Positions 8,912 to 16,838 of a DNA stretch of 64,000 nucleotides are shown piece by piece. Source of the DNA: Timburyella sp030842085 (GTDB taxonomy: Bacteria > Bacillota > Clostridia > Oscillospirales > Acutalibacteraceae); NCBI GenBank assembly GCA_030842085.1, contig JAUUSE010000002.1, positions 17,893 through 81,892 on the forward strand, given 5' to 3'. The notes under the pieces are model-generated. The model saw only the letters and a list, made by a program, of their open reading frames with translations. It was not told the origin of the DNA and searched no databases. The position numbers and the translations under genes were made by a program. Each line of letters begins with the position of its first letter. Position 1 is the first letter of the stretch.

Positions 8912-9868
8912 TCAGTCCTCCTTGATAGCGCCCAGCAGATCGCTCACGTGATCAGTCAGAGAAAGAAGCTGCCTGACGAGCCCTTCCCTTGCATGGGACG
9001 AGATGATGGACAAATCCGTTTGTTTCAGAACCCTGTCGATAGAGCTTGACCAGGAAGGAATGGTCAAAGCAAGACCGTTGATATCAGCGTCCGGGTCAAA
9101 CGCAGGCATGTCTTTGATCGATGTAGCTGCCACAGTTCCTCTGGCGCCTTCCGACACTTCACTGATGGCATTTCTGCTTTGGTTATACTGGATGAATGGT
9201 TGCTGCATTTTTTTAATTCTCCGCTCGACCTTCTTTATCTCCGGCGGGCTTAGTTTAGAGAGTTCCACCACGTTTTTATGGGCTATCTTGTACTGCCCGG
9301 ACAGTATTCTCGGAACAATTTCTGCATCTTTCTCCGCAAGAGCGTCCATAGCCCTTGCATATATGGCATATTTTTCGACAGTACCCTTGGAGATATGATT
9401 GTCCTTTGCAATTCTCTCGGCAGTCTTACTGCGAGAGTGCGTCTCCTCATCTTGCTCCTGGGGAGCGATGACGACCGCCTCATCAAATGTGCTGTACTGA
9501 TTATTTCCATTTGGATTCTTGACTGCTCCGGCCAGCTTCTCAGCCTCAAATTGCTTGCCTATCAGATACTTCCGAGTTTCCTCGGAGATATTCCTTCTGC
9601 CAAGCTGATTGGCGCAGATCCAGGCGATTGCTTCCGCTTCGCAGGAGAAGTCCATCTCAAGGACAGCAAAGGGAATCTGATGCCGCATGCATATCTCGTA
9701 GCGATTATGACCGTCAACGATAACCCCGTTCCACGTGATGATCGGATCACGGCAGCCGTCGGATAGGATGTTCTGTTCAAGCTGAAGGTATTCCTTCCTC
9801 TGAAGCGGCCGGATCAGATTCTTGAATTTCGGTTCTATCTTTAACGGTCTAATGGTTTTCTCATCCAT
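8912..9868 (-). CDS. ParB-like protein B with helix-turn-helix
   Basis: 318 aa. ParB N-terminal domain with IVDGHNRYEICMRHQIPF (about 51-68), a GHxR-type motif. A helical DNA-binding region follows: AERIAKDNHISKGTVEKYA. The order matches ParB/Spo0J-like proteins. It lies 8 bases below the 124-aa gene and directly above ParB-like protein A. The two ParB proteins are clearly different (GHNRYE against GQHT), so this is a pair, not a simple duplication. Function in the operon is unknown. Confidence 0.75.
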   Translation of the reverse strand: MDEKTIRPLKIEPKFKNLIRPLQRKEYLQLEQNILSDGCRDPIITWNGVIVDGHNRYEICMRHQIPFAVLEMDFSCEAEAIAWICANQLGRRNISEETRKYLIGKQFEAEKLAGAVKNPNGNNQYSTFDEAVVIAPQEQDEETHSRSKTAERIAKDNHISKGTVEKYAIYARAMDALAEKDAEIVPRILSGQYKIAHKNVVELSKLSPPEIKKVERRIKKMQQPFIQYNQSRNAISEVSEGARGTVAATSIKDMPAFDPDADINGLALTIPSWSSSIDRVLKQTDLSIISSHAREGLVRQLLSLTDHVSDLLGAIKED

Positions 9869-9876
9869 AACGATTC

Positions 9877-10251
9877 CTACCGATCCATTCTCTGTAAAGT
9901 CTTAAGGGAGAAGACAGCCACTTTCAGCGATGGGATGACACTGCCTGTGAGCCGATATGCGCCGCCGTCTTCGATCCCCGGCTCCACTTCCCGCAGCTTC
10001 CGTATAAAAGGCCTGCTGTAGATCTCATAAGAGTTTTCCGAATGCATGCGCTTCTCTACGATGCGGTGTGTCTGTCCTCCTGACATTTCCTTTTCAACGG
10101 TCTGAATTGCTACCACACCGTCGTCCGGATTCACAAGGAGTTGAATATACCTCGGCTCTCCGAGCTGACGGAACAACGCTTTGTGAATGCGGATGCCATA
10201 CTTCTTGGTATCGACCGCCATCGTCACTACCGCATTGCATGTATCACTCAT
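9877..10251 (-). CDS. Small protein with the recombinase C-terminal extension domain
   Basis: 124 aa. The segment YIQLLVNPDDGVVAIQTVEK matches FVQVLVNRNTKIMALRPCAE in the gene above and FVELLINPVEMKFAVRPTDA in the operon's recombinase. A second shared piece, AYRLTGSVI, corresponds to RYKLLGRLI and KYRMTGFLF. This is the minimal form of a domain found three times in a row here. The start overlaps the preceding stop as ATGA (10248-10251), with GGAGGTG upstream. Function unknown. Confidence 0.7.
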   Translation of the reverse strand: MSDTCNAVVTMAVDTKKYGIRIHKALFRQLGEPRYIQLLVNPDDGVVAIQTVEKEMSGGQTHRIVEKRMHSENSYEIYSRPFIRKLREVEPGIEDGGAYRLTGSVIPSLKVAVFSLKTLQRMDR

Positions 10252-11021
10252 GGCCGCACCTCCGGAGAATACGGCTGCGAGGGTGCCTGCGGATCAGCAG
10301 TGTCCTGCTTTACCTCATCTGCAGCCTCGGAAGCAGATGTGTCCTTGATGGAGTAAATCGCATACCCATCGAAAATGTTGATCTGCATTGACTGCTGATG
10401 CTCCTTATAAGGCAAACCGAACTGATCCTGCCATCCTGCAGGGAATACAGGCGTCCTTGACGTTTTCGGCTTGGAGCCTTCAGGGAACGTGCGCTGGTAA
10501 GTCTCAGTCGCATTGAGGTCGAAAGCAATCATGTACTGCCCATTTGCATGAATGAGCCTGCCGAGAAGCTTATACCGATAGTCGGGATTCCATTCCATGA
10601 GAGAGACAATCTTGGCAAAGAACAGTTTGCATGTGGTCTGTTTGGGTTTCCTCTTGCCCTTGCTTATACTGCACCAGGCAAAGGAGTCCCTCGCGTTTTC
10701 TGCACATGGACGCAGAGCCATGATCTTCGTGTTCCGATTGACCAGCACCTGTACAAAGTTGGTGTCAGGGAATTTATTCAGACATGCGCTGTTTACGTAG
10801 AACCTGCAGTTATTAAAAGTGACCGCGGGCTCCGCTAAGTGAGCGAAGAACTCTCTTCGCACTACCTGGAAGCCGTCAAAATCGAAATCAGCGCCCATGT
10901 CGATGATCTCGTCGCCCTTTTCCAACAGAGGAGTCTCGGGATTCACCCGTTCCTTGACCTCCGCAACCTGATACACCGCAGCAGGCTCGCCCATACGGTA
11001 TTCATCATTCCAAGTTTCCAT
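10248..11021 (-). CDS. Stand-alone copy of the recombinase C-terminal extension domain
   Basis: 257 aa. From about residue 47 on it is a full-length homologue of the C-terminal half of the neighbouring 635-aa recombinase: FDFDGFQVVRREFF against FDLRGFEITRTEFF, NFVQVLVN against NFVELLIN, and PAGWQDQFGLPYKEH against PAQWTHTFGKEFYLHEQ. It has no resolvase domain. ATG 11021 follows AGGAGG, and it overlaps the recombinase stop by 17 bases. The copy may form hetero-oligomers with the recombinase tail or compete with it (inference). Confidence 0.75.
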   Translation of the reverse strand: METWNDEYRMGEPAAVYQVAEVKERVNPETPLLEKGDEIIDMGADFDFDGFQVVRREFFAHLAEPAVTFNNCRFYVNSACLNKFPDTNFVQVLVNRNTKIMALRPCAENARDSFAWCSISKGKRKPKQTTCKLFFAKIVSLMEWNPDYRYKLLGRLIHANGQYMIAFDLNATETYQRTFPEGSKPKTSRTPVFPAGWQDQFGLPYKEHQQSMQINIFDGYAIYSIKDTSASEAADEVKQDTADPQAPSQPYSPEVRP

Positions 11022-12912
11022 TGCTTACCTCCTGTGGCATAACGCCGCCTAATTCGTGCGTGATATACTGTTTCAATTCATCGAAGCCGGTGACGTTTAA
11101 CTTCTTTCCCGTTTCAAAGAGCTGCCCCTTGATTCGCAGTTCCCAATCTGACTTCGTCATACTGGCAAGTGACGAAAAGGGTTGCTCATGAAGATAAAAC
11201 TCTTTACCGAATGTGTGAGTCCACTGAGCCGGAATAGCTCGAATGTGTTTCCCGCTCGGTGTGAGAGGCTGGACGCTGCTTGCCCCGCCCTCGCCGGACT
11301 CCTTGGTGGGAAGGACATATGACTTGAAAAAGGCCTCAGAGTCTTTAGCGTCGAAGATATACGCAAGTTCTCCTTCGCCTTCAAAGAGAAACCCTGTCAT
11401 GCGGTATTTGCATTCGGTATTCCAGCCAAACAGAGAGAACACAGTGTCACTGAACGCGGCTGAAGGAATGTCCCTTGGCTTCGGTCTTCCTCCGCATGTC
11501 TTGGAGATGAGAACTCCATTGCGGTTGGACGCATCTGTCGGCCGAACTGCAAACTTCATCTCCACGGGATTGATGAGCAGCTCCACAAAGTTCTTCGTTC
11601 CGAACTTTTTGATACACTCCGTGCTGAACTTGATCTTACGATCTTGAAATGTCACGGTTGGATAGGTATATCCCCCGAAGAACTCCGTCCTTGTAATCTC
11701 AAAGCCGCGAAGATCGAAGTCACCGGCTTCCACCTGAATGGTCATCTCCTCCGGCTCCTGCGACTCGGACGGTACATTGTCGTCCTCGATGTATACGCTT
11801 TGCGCCGCATTCATGTAGTCCGCTTCTTTGAATCCGGCCCAGCGAGGATTGATAGTGACAAAACCTTTCAGAACGCCACTGTCGATCACGCGCAGCTCCG
11901 GAAGGATTGACTTATTCCCATACTTCGCATTGTCGAGCATCCGCTGAACAGCATTAAAATCATCCCGAGACACAATTGCCGTGTGATGGTTGAAGTACCA
12001 GCTCTGCGGCTTCTCTCCGCAGTTCTTCAAAGTGCGATGAGTGCGGTAGTTTTCGGTATAGGTCTTGCGGGTCAGAACATCACCACAGTGACGCTCATTG
12101 CGAAGTACTGAAGCGACGCCGCTGGCTGTCCAGCATAGCTTTCCGAAATAGGACAGCCGCTCCTGTGCAATGAGAGTATCCGCAATCTGCTGTGTGGAAT
12201 AGCCGTACAGATACATATAGAACATGAGCTTGACCGTCGGCGCCTCTTCAGGATTAACCTGAAGTTCTCCCTCCTCGTCATGGGTATACCCGAACAGTTT
12301 GGGAGTAAGAGGAATGCCATGATCCAATCGCATCCGCAGCGACGTTTCCATGCTGCGGCTTCGAGTATGCGACTCCTCTTCTGCCATTGTTGCCTGGAAG
12401 GTTAGCGCCATCTGCGAATCATCGTTGAGAGAGAAGATCGCCTCAGACTCGAAGAACACGCCAACCCGAGGTTTGAGCTCCGCAAGATTACGAACCGTAC
12501 CGATGAAGTCCTCCACGTTTCTTGCGAATCGGGAGACGGATTTGGTTATGATCATGTCGATCTTCCCGGCTCGGCAGTCGGCAATCATTCTATTAAACTC
12601 ATCCCGCTTTTTGAGGGAAGTACCACTGATACCTTCGTCAGCGTAGATCTTAACCAGCGTCCAGTTCGGATGCCGAGTAACGAACTCTTCATAATACTTT
12701 TTCTGCAGCTCATACGAAGTGGTCTGCCTGACGTCATCCGTCGAGACACGGACATAAATCGCAACCCGCTGGTTGACGTCATTGTCGTAATAGTCTGTCT
12801 GCTTTTTCGCCGGAATGAACATATAGTTTTCCGGGTCGATGGTTACGTTGTACCGCTTCTTAACCTTCTGCTTCTGCTGTTCTTTCCGACGCTTGCTCTC
12901 GGTATCAAGCAT
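11005..12912 (-). CDS. Serine recombinase 4 with a novel C-terminal domain
   Basis: 635 aa. Resolvase domain with intact catalytic residues (VRVSTDD, S57; DEGISGTSLKKRDEF; KSVSRFARN) and a Recombinase domain (about 205-330). The usual cysteine-rich zinc ribbon and long coiled coil are missing. Instead, from about residue 390, there is a beta-rich extension (DFDLRGFEITRTEFF..., FVELLINPVEMKFAVRP) shared with the next two proteins of the operon. This is an unusual architecture for a large serine recombinase. It overlaps the resolvase-like gene above by 8 bases and the gene below by 17 bases. Confidence 0.88.
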   Translation of the reverse strand: MLDTESKRRKEQQKQKVKKRYNVTIDPENYMFIPAKKQTDYYDNDVNQRVAIYVRVSTDDVRQTTSYELQKKYYEEFVTRHPNWTLVKIYADEGISGTSLKKRDEFNRMIADCRAGKIDMIITKSVSRFARNVEDFIGTVRNLAELKPRVGVFFESEAIFSLNDDSQMALTFQATMAEEESHTRSRSMETSLRMRLDHGIPLTPKLFGYTHDEEGELQVNPEEAPTVKLMFYMYLYGYSTQQIADTLIAQERLSYFGKLCWTASGVASVLRNERHCGDVLTRKTYTENYRTHRTLKNCGEKPQSWYFNHHTAIVSRDDFNAVQRMLDNAKYGNKSILPELRVIDSGVLKGFVTINPRWAGFKEADYMNAAQSVYIEDDNVPSESQEPEEMTIQVEAGDFDLRGFEITRTEFFGGYTYPTVTFQDRKIKFSTECIKKFGTKNFVELLINPVEMKFAVRPTDASNRNGVLISKTCGGRPKPRDIPSAAFSDTVFSLFGWNTECKYRMTGFLFEGEGELAYIFDAKDSEAFFKSYVLPTKESGEGGASSVQPLTPSGKHIRAIPAQWTHTFGKEFYLHEQPFSSLASMTKSDWELRIKGQLFETGKKLNVTGFDELKQYITHELGGVMPQEVSNGNLE

Positions 12913-13531
12913 CTTCTACACCTCCCATTAAGAGCGGAAGTTCTTCCGCCTCATCCTCCGGCAGCATTTCCCAATCTCCTGAGGGAAAGAACTCCCTGTC
13001 ATGATTGTCATGCTGGTAATAGGAGGCAAGCGTGAAGATGTTCTCCGAAACAAAGTAGATCCCGACCGGTTTTTCAAGAGCAGCAAGCATACGAGTCAGG
13101 ATCGTAATCTCATAGTGCTTTTTCGAAACATTAGATACCTTTTGCGTGATGATCAAGTCCACCTTCCCGGCGAAGCAGTCACTCAGCAGCCTGCACCACT
13201 CTTTTGCGCTTTCCATATTAGGAGCTGTTGCTCCTTCATCAATATAGAAATCTACCAGCTCCCAATTGGGACAAAGCGCCATCGTATCCTGATACTGCCG
13301 GATGTGGTATTCAAGATAGTTGTCGTGTTTCGTCTGATTGAAGTAGCGAATATAGATGCCGACACGATAGCGACGCCTGGGACTCGGCTGTTCGTGCCGG
13401 ATGGTTTTTAACCAAGCCTTGTGCTCGACGATCTGCTGATCCACCTCATAGTTCCCTGTAAAGGGTACTGAGAAATCGGGAGTTACTTCGGCTTCGGCAA
13501 GTTTTTTGAATACTTCCAGCTCTTCCGGCAT
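12905..13531 (-). CDS. Catalytically dead resolvase-like protein
   Basis: 208 aa. Residues about 53-180 align throughout with the resolvase domain of the next gene: RVGIYIRYFNQTKHDNY against RVAIYVRVSTDDVRQTT, FYIDEGATAPNMESAKEW against IYADEGISGTSLKKRDEF, and KVDLIITQKVSNVSKKHYE against KIDMIITKSVSRFARNVED. The nucleophilic serine is replaced by phenylalanine, and both arginines of SRFAR are lost. The frame is clean with ATG at 13531 after GGAGGTG, so this looks like a maintained pseudo-enzyme, perhaps a regulatory or dimer partner of recombinase 4. A hydrophobic stretch upstream of the ATG is not needed. Confidence 0.82.
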   Translation of the reverse strand: MPEELEVFKKLAEAEVTPDFSVPFTGNYEVDQQIVEHKAWLKTIRHEQPSPRRRYRVGIYIRYFNQTKHDNYLEYHIRQYQDTMALCPNWELVDFYIDEGATAPNMESAKEWCRLLSDCFAGKVDLIITQKVSNVSKKHYEITILTRMLAALEKPVGIYFVSENIFTLASYYQHDNHDREFFPSGDWEMLPEDEAEELPLLMGGVEDA

Positions 13532-13583
13532 GGTATGCACCTCCATATGACATCGGGATAAGCACATTTTATCGGCTAAAGCC

Positions 13584-13626
13584 GAAAAAAAGAATAAACC
13601 GAGGGTCAAGTAAATGACTCTCGGTT
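13584..13626 (-). terminator. Second intrinsic terminator below the XRE gene
   Basis: AACCGAGGGTCA (13597-13608) pairs over 12 bp with TGACTCTCGGTT (13615-13626), allowing one G-U. On the minus strand it is followed by TTTATTCTTTTTTT. It lies between the XRE gene and the recombinase operon, separating the two transcription units. Confidence 0.75.
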
Positions 13627-13633
13627 AATGAAA

Positions 13634-13670
13634 GGCAAAAAAATAACAGGTCGGAGCGATCTGACCTGTT
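13634..13670 (-). terminator. Intrinsic terminator of the minus-strand XRE gene
   Basis: AACAGGTC (13645-13652) pairs with GACCTGTT (13663-13670). On the minus strand the stem includes the last bases of the XRE stop codon and is followed by ATTTTTTT. Together with the hairpin below it makes a double stop. Confidence 0.75.
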
Positions 13671-14052
13671 AGTAATCCGTATTCGGTTTAGGGGAATGCA
13701 TGGACTTCTTAACTTCCTTGACGATTTTGAGAATTGACTCGATCTCGGTCGGCGTACAGTCCTCAAGAAGTTCCGCAAACTCGCTTTTATAGATGTTGTT
13801 CACCTCGGGGATATCCGTGCGGAGAAGGACGTCAGCGGAAACCTGCAATGCCTCGACAATTCCAATGAAAGTAGTGAGCCGCATAGAAGACTTGCCCGTC
13901 TCGATATCGCTGACCTGAGACAAGGAGATATTCGCCTTATCCGCAAGATCGGCCTGGCTCATCTTCTTATTGGTTCGGATATCACGGATTCGTTTTCCGA
14001 TTTCTATGACTTCCTCCGACCGCGGATTGCTTCTCACTTCTCTCACCTCCAT
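13669..14052 (-). CDS. XRE-family transcriptional repressor A
   Basis: 127 aa. Helix-turn-helix of the Cro/CI type at about 18-72: IGKRIRDIRTNKKMSQADLA, then ANISLSQVSDIETGKSSMRL. The C-terminus (FAELLEDCTPTEIESILKIV) matches the same region of the divergent neighbour, so the two are paralogues. It has its own double terminator. With the facing gene it forms a cI/cro-like arrangement that probably controls the recombinase operon, the cargo, or both. Confidence 0.88.
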   Translation of the reverse strand: MEVREVRSNPRSEEVIEIGKRIRDIRTNKKMSQADLADKANISLSQVSDIETGKSSMRLTTFIGIVEALQVSADVLLRTDIPEVNNIYKSEFAELLEDCTPTEIESILKIVKEVKKSMHSPKPNTDY

Positions 14053-14111
14053 TTCGGGTTAACCATAAACCCTAATAAAATTATATCGGGATTACGCCAA
14101 GTATCTATAGC

Positions 14112-14144
14112 GATAACGCCATGTTATCTGGTTAACGCTATAAT
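14112..14144. promoter_or_regulatory. Operator and promoter between divergent repressors
   Basis: A perfect inverted repeat GATAAC-GCCAT-GTTATC (14112-14128) sits just upstream of a TATAAT box (14139-14144) for the plus-strand repressor. No good -35 hexamer lies at 17 bases, so this promoter may need an activator or be weak. A second TATAAT on the minus strand (14082-14087) serves repressor A. The palindrome is the natural operator for one or both XRE proteins. Confidence 0.55.
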
Positions 14145-14174
14145 AAAACCAACTTTATTTTTGGAGGTTTTATT

Positions 14175-14537
14175 ATGGCAATCAACTTCGTACAAATCGG
14201 CAAACACATCGGAGAGATCAGAAAGCGTCGAGGCCTCTCTCAGCAGAAACTCTCGGAAATCATCGACAAGTCTCCAACCTATGTCAGCTACATAGAAGGC
14301 GGGCTGAAGTGCATGAGTCTCGACACTTTCGTCTCCATTGCGAATGCTCTCCAGGTATCAGCGGACGAGCTTCTCAAGGACAACATCGAGAACAACATCA
14401 AGGTGGCCAACCACGAATTTGCTTCCCTGATCGCGGACTGCAGCGAATTCGAGAAGCGAGTCCTTCTATCGATGCTGAAGACAGCAAAGACAGCCATGCG
14501 GGAGAACCGCCACCTTCTGATGACTCGGCGTAAGTAA
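14175..14537 (+). CDS. XRE-family transcriptional repressor B
   Basis: 120 aa. Helix-turn-helix at about 8-63 (IGKHIGEIRKRRGLSQQKLS, then SPTYVSYIEGGLKCMSLDTF). The C-terminal segment FASLIADCSEFEKRVLLSML parallels that of repressor A. ATG 14175 follows GGAGG at a good distance. Divergent from repressor A across a palindromic operator. Confidence 0.88.
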   Translation: MAINFVQIGKHIGEIRKRRGLSQQKLSEIIDKSPTYVSYIEGGLKCMSLDTFVSIANALQVSADELLKDNIENNIKVANHEFASLIADCSEFEKRVLLSMLKTAKTAMRENRHLLMTRRK

Positions 14538-14684
14538 ATTATATGGACACATTTTGAGAGACGCAATCGACCGAAAGTCAACGACTTCACTCCTGGTTTA
14601 TGGATTCAAAGTTGGCCTGGTCGGTTTATTTCTATTCTCTCTGGACTTATGCGAATGCCGCCGGTATTGTATCTTGCTGACAGA

Positions 14685-14754
14685 ATTACATTTTCGCCGA
14701 ATCCTATTACATTTTCGGGAAAACCGAGATTTTTCAAGGGCTCATCAGTATAAT
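14685..14754 (+). promoter_or_regulatory. Direct-repeat operator and -10 box before phosphoesterase 1
   Basis: ATTACATTTTCG occurs at 14685-14696 and again at 14706-14717, a 21-base period or two helical turns. This is what a dimeric or cooperative regulator would read. TATAAT at 14749-14754 lies 24 bases before the first gene of the cargo run and has no recognisable -35, consistent with activation from the repeats. Confidence 0.5.
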
Positions 14755-14777
14755 AAAGTGCGAAAGGATGATGAACG

Positions 14778-15488
14778 ATGATCTATTTCACGGGCGATAT
14801 CCACGGCGCTGTCGACGGTATCGCTGACTTTATAAATAAAATACATCCCACCATGGAGGACGTGATCGTTCTCCTGGGGGATGTAGGAGCAAACTATTAT
14901 ACAGGCCGCAGGGACAACCTGCTGAAAGCCTTTCTCAATGACGCCGGAACGGTGTTCCTCTGTATCCACGGAAACCATGAAAGGCGTCCGACCACCATAC
15001 CGGGATATGTTGAAACAGAGTGGCATGGCGGGAAAGCATGGGTTCAACCCGAGTATCCCAATCTAATCTTTGCCAGGGATGGCGAGATCTATACGCTGAA
15101 CGGACTACGCTATCTTGTGATCGGCGGCGCCTACAGTGTGGACAAGTACTACCGTTTAAGCCGCGGCTGGGGCTGGTGGCCTGACGAGCAGCCATCACCT
15201 GAGATCAAGACATTCGTAGAGCAGCAGATCAAAAGCAAACCCTTCGACATAGTCTTGTCGCATACTTGCCCTTTCAAGTATGAGCCAACCGAGATGTTTC
15301 TCGGTGGGATCGATCAAAGCACCGTGGATGACAGCACAGAGCGTTGGCTTGATACCATCGAAGAAGCAATTGAGTACAAGGCGTGGTTCTGCGGACATTG
15401 GCATACGGACAAGAGGATCGACAAAATGCACTTCCTGTTCCATTCCTTCGAATCCGATGAACAGTTCAAACAATCAATGGAGGATTGA
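14778..15488 (+). CDS. Calcineurin-like metallophosphoesterase 1
   Basis: 236 aa. Metal-binding motifs in order: GDIHG (D7, H9), GDVG (D35), GNHE (N66, H67), LSHTCPF and GHWHTDKR. This is a soluble, cytoplasmic two-metal phosphoesterase; the substrate cannot be read from sequence. AAAGGA lies 9 bases before the ATG. First of three such enzymes within 3 kb. The start context GATGATGAACGATGAT recurs before phosphoesterase 3. Confidence 0.85.
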   Translation: MIYFTGDIHGAVDGIADFINKIHPTMEDVIVLLGDVGANYYTGRRDNLLKAFLNDAGTVFLCIHGNHERRPTTIPGYVETEWHGGKAWVQPEYPNLIFARDGEIYTLNGLRYLVIGGAYSVDKYYRLSRGWGWWPDEQPSPEIKTFVEQQIKSKPFDIVLSHTCPFKYEPTEMFLGGIDQSTVDDSTERWLDTIEEAIEYKAWFCGHWHTDKRIDKMHFLFHSFESDEQFKQSMED

Positions 15489-15491
15489 ACT

Positions 15492-15917
15492 ATGAAAAAA
15501 CTGCCCTCACTGACTGAGATGGAGCATATCACGTCCAAGGAGTTTGGAGAAAATATGGACGCCATTCTGGATCGGATTACGGATGAAGATATTGCTCTCA
15601 TCATCGATCATAACAGCAAATCTTACGTTCTCTGCCCGGCGAGCTGGTTTGATCTCCGCGAGCTGAAGCATCTGGAGCTGATGGTCAGAAACGCTGTGCG
15701 GTTTGTTGTCTCCGTTGATAACTCCGATCTGACGGAAACTGTGCAGATGGTCAAGGATGTGGCTCCGGCTCTCTCGCCAGAGTGCATCGGCAGTCTCCTT
15801 GAACTGGTCAACGGTGGAGATGCCAAGGCAGGCGATAATGAGTGGGATGAACTGCGACAGGCTTTAGAAGCAGCTCTTCCGACAGCAGAAAAAAGGAATG
15901 ATGAAAATATACCATGA
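15492..15917 (+). CDS. Phd/YefM-like small protein
   Basis: 141 aa. Residues about 10-52 (EHITSKEFGENMDAILDRIT, then ALIIDHNSKSYVLCPASWFD) resemble the Phd/YefM antitoxin fold: a short sheet and helix ending in a 'VLxPxxWxxL'-like strand. The C-terminal half is unrelated and helical. No classic toxin follows; the next gene, overlapping by ATGA, is a phosphoesterase. It may be an antitoxin-like regulator of that enzyme (inference). Confidence 0.55.
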   Translation: MKKLPSLTEMEHITSKEFGENMDAILDRITDEDIALIIDHNSKSYVLCPASWFDLRELKHLELMVRNAVRFVVSVDNSDLTETVQMVKDVAPALSPECIGSLLELVNGGDAKAGDNEWDELRQALEAALPTAEKRNDENIP

Positions 15918-16528
15918 TTTACTATATCGCGGACATGCACTTCGGACACAAGAACGTGCTCCGCTTTGACAACCGCCCCTTTGCGGATACGGAGCTGATG
16001 GATGAGGTGCTGATTCACAACTGGAATGAGCGCGTCACAGACGAGGATACAGTCTATGTTCTTGGCGACGCCTTCTGGAAGAATGAAGAAAGCAGCGTGA
16101 AGATCATCCAGCGGCTCAACGGTCACAAGCACCTGATCCGAGGCAATCATGACCGAGTCCACGGCCGGCTGAGATTCCATTGGGAGAGCATCGAGCAGTA
16201 TGCTGAAATCAATGACGGGAATACGCTGGTCATCATGAGCCACTATCCCATCATGTTCTATAAGAATCAGCACTATGGCTCCGTCATGCTCTACGGTCAC
16301 GTACATAATACCCGAGAATGGCAGCTTGTAGAAAAGTGGAAGCACGAGCAGTGGGATATGGGCATTCCGAGCAGGCTGATCAACGTAGGGTGCATGATGG
16401 ACTACATGAGATACACGCCCCGCACTCTTGAAGAACTGCTGGACGCCAATCCGATGCCGATATTCGACAGAATTCGACAAGATGGGACACCCGTCGACAG
16501 CCCTTCGGAGGACTCATGTAATGGATAA
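15914..16528 (+). CDS. Calcineurin-like metallophosphoesterase 2
   Basis: 204 aa. ADMHFGH (D7, H9), GDAFW (D52), GNHDR (N78, H79), SHYP and GHVHNT give the complete metal centre. The ADMHFGHxNxLRFDxRPF opening is typical of the small phage and plasmid phosphoesterases. Starts by ATGA overlap with the Phd-like gene. Substrate unknown. Confidence 0.85.
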   Translation: MIYYIADMHFGHKNVLRFDNRPFADTELMDEVLIHNWNERVTDEDTVYVLGDAFWKNEESSVKIIQRLNGHKHLIRGNHDRVHGRLRFHWESIEQYAEINDGNTLVIMSHYPIMFYKNQHYGSVMLYGHVHNTREWQLVEKWKHEQWDMGIPSRLINVGCMMDYMRYTPRTLEELLDANPMPIFDRIRQDGTPVDSPSEDSCNG

Positions 16529-16838
16529 CCAAGATAAGCTCATTGATGACGTTGAAGTCATCGCAAAGAAGATAAAAGAACTTCATGATTTAGCCTATGT
16601 CCGGTACTCCCGATTGGTGGATGCGGTGCTGACCGACAGCCTAACGGATGAAAAGCAGATTGAGCACATTCTTGACGGCATTTTAGACTTCGGAGATGAC
16701 CTGCGTTTCCTGGAATTATCCAAGAAGCTTTGCCGCCATATCTACTACCGGTACCCGCACCTTGTGGGCAGCTTCGTAAACATGTATCGAATGCTGTTCG
16801 AGGAGAATGAGGATTCAGATGGAAATGGTGACAATTGA
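16521..16838 (+). CDS. Small helical protein, unknown
   Basis: 105 aa, predicted all-helical and acidic at the end (FEENEDSDGNGDN). No recognised domain. ATG 16521 follows GGAGG (about 16507-16511) and overlaps the stop of phosphoesterase 2 by 8 bases. Its N-terminus MDNQDKL is like MDNKDKM of the gene at 21741, which may reflect a shared origin. Confidence 0.6.
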   Translation: MDNQDKLIDDVEVIAKKIKELHDLAYVRYSRLVDAVLTDSLTDEKQIEHILDGILDFGDDLRFLELSKKLCRHIYYRYPHLVGSFVNMYRMLFEENEDSDGNGDN

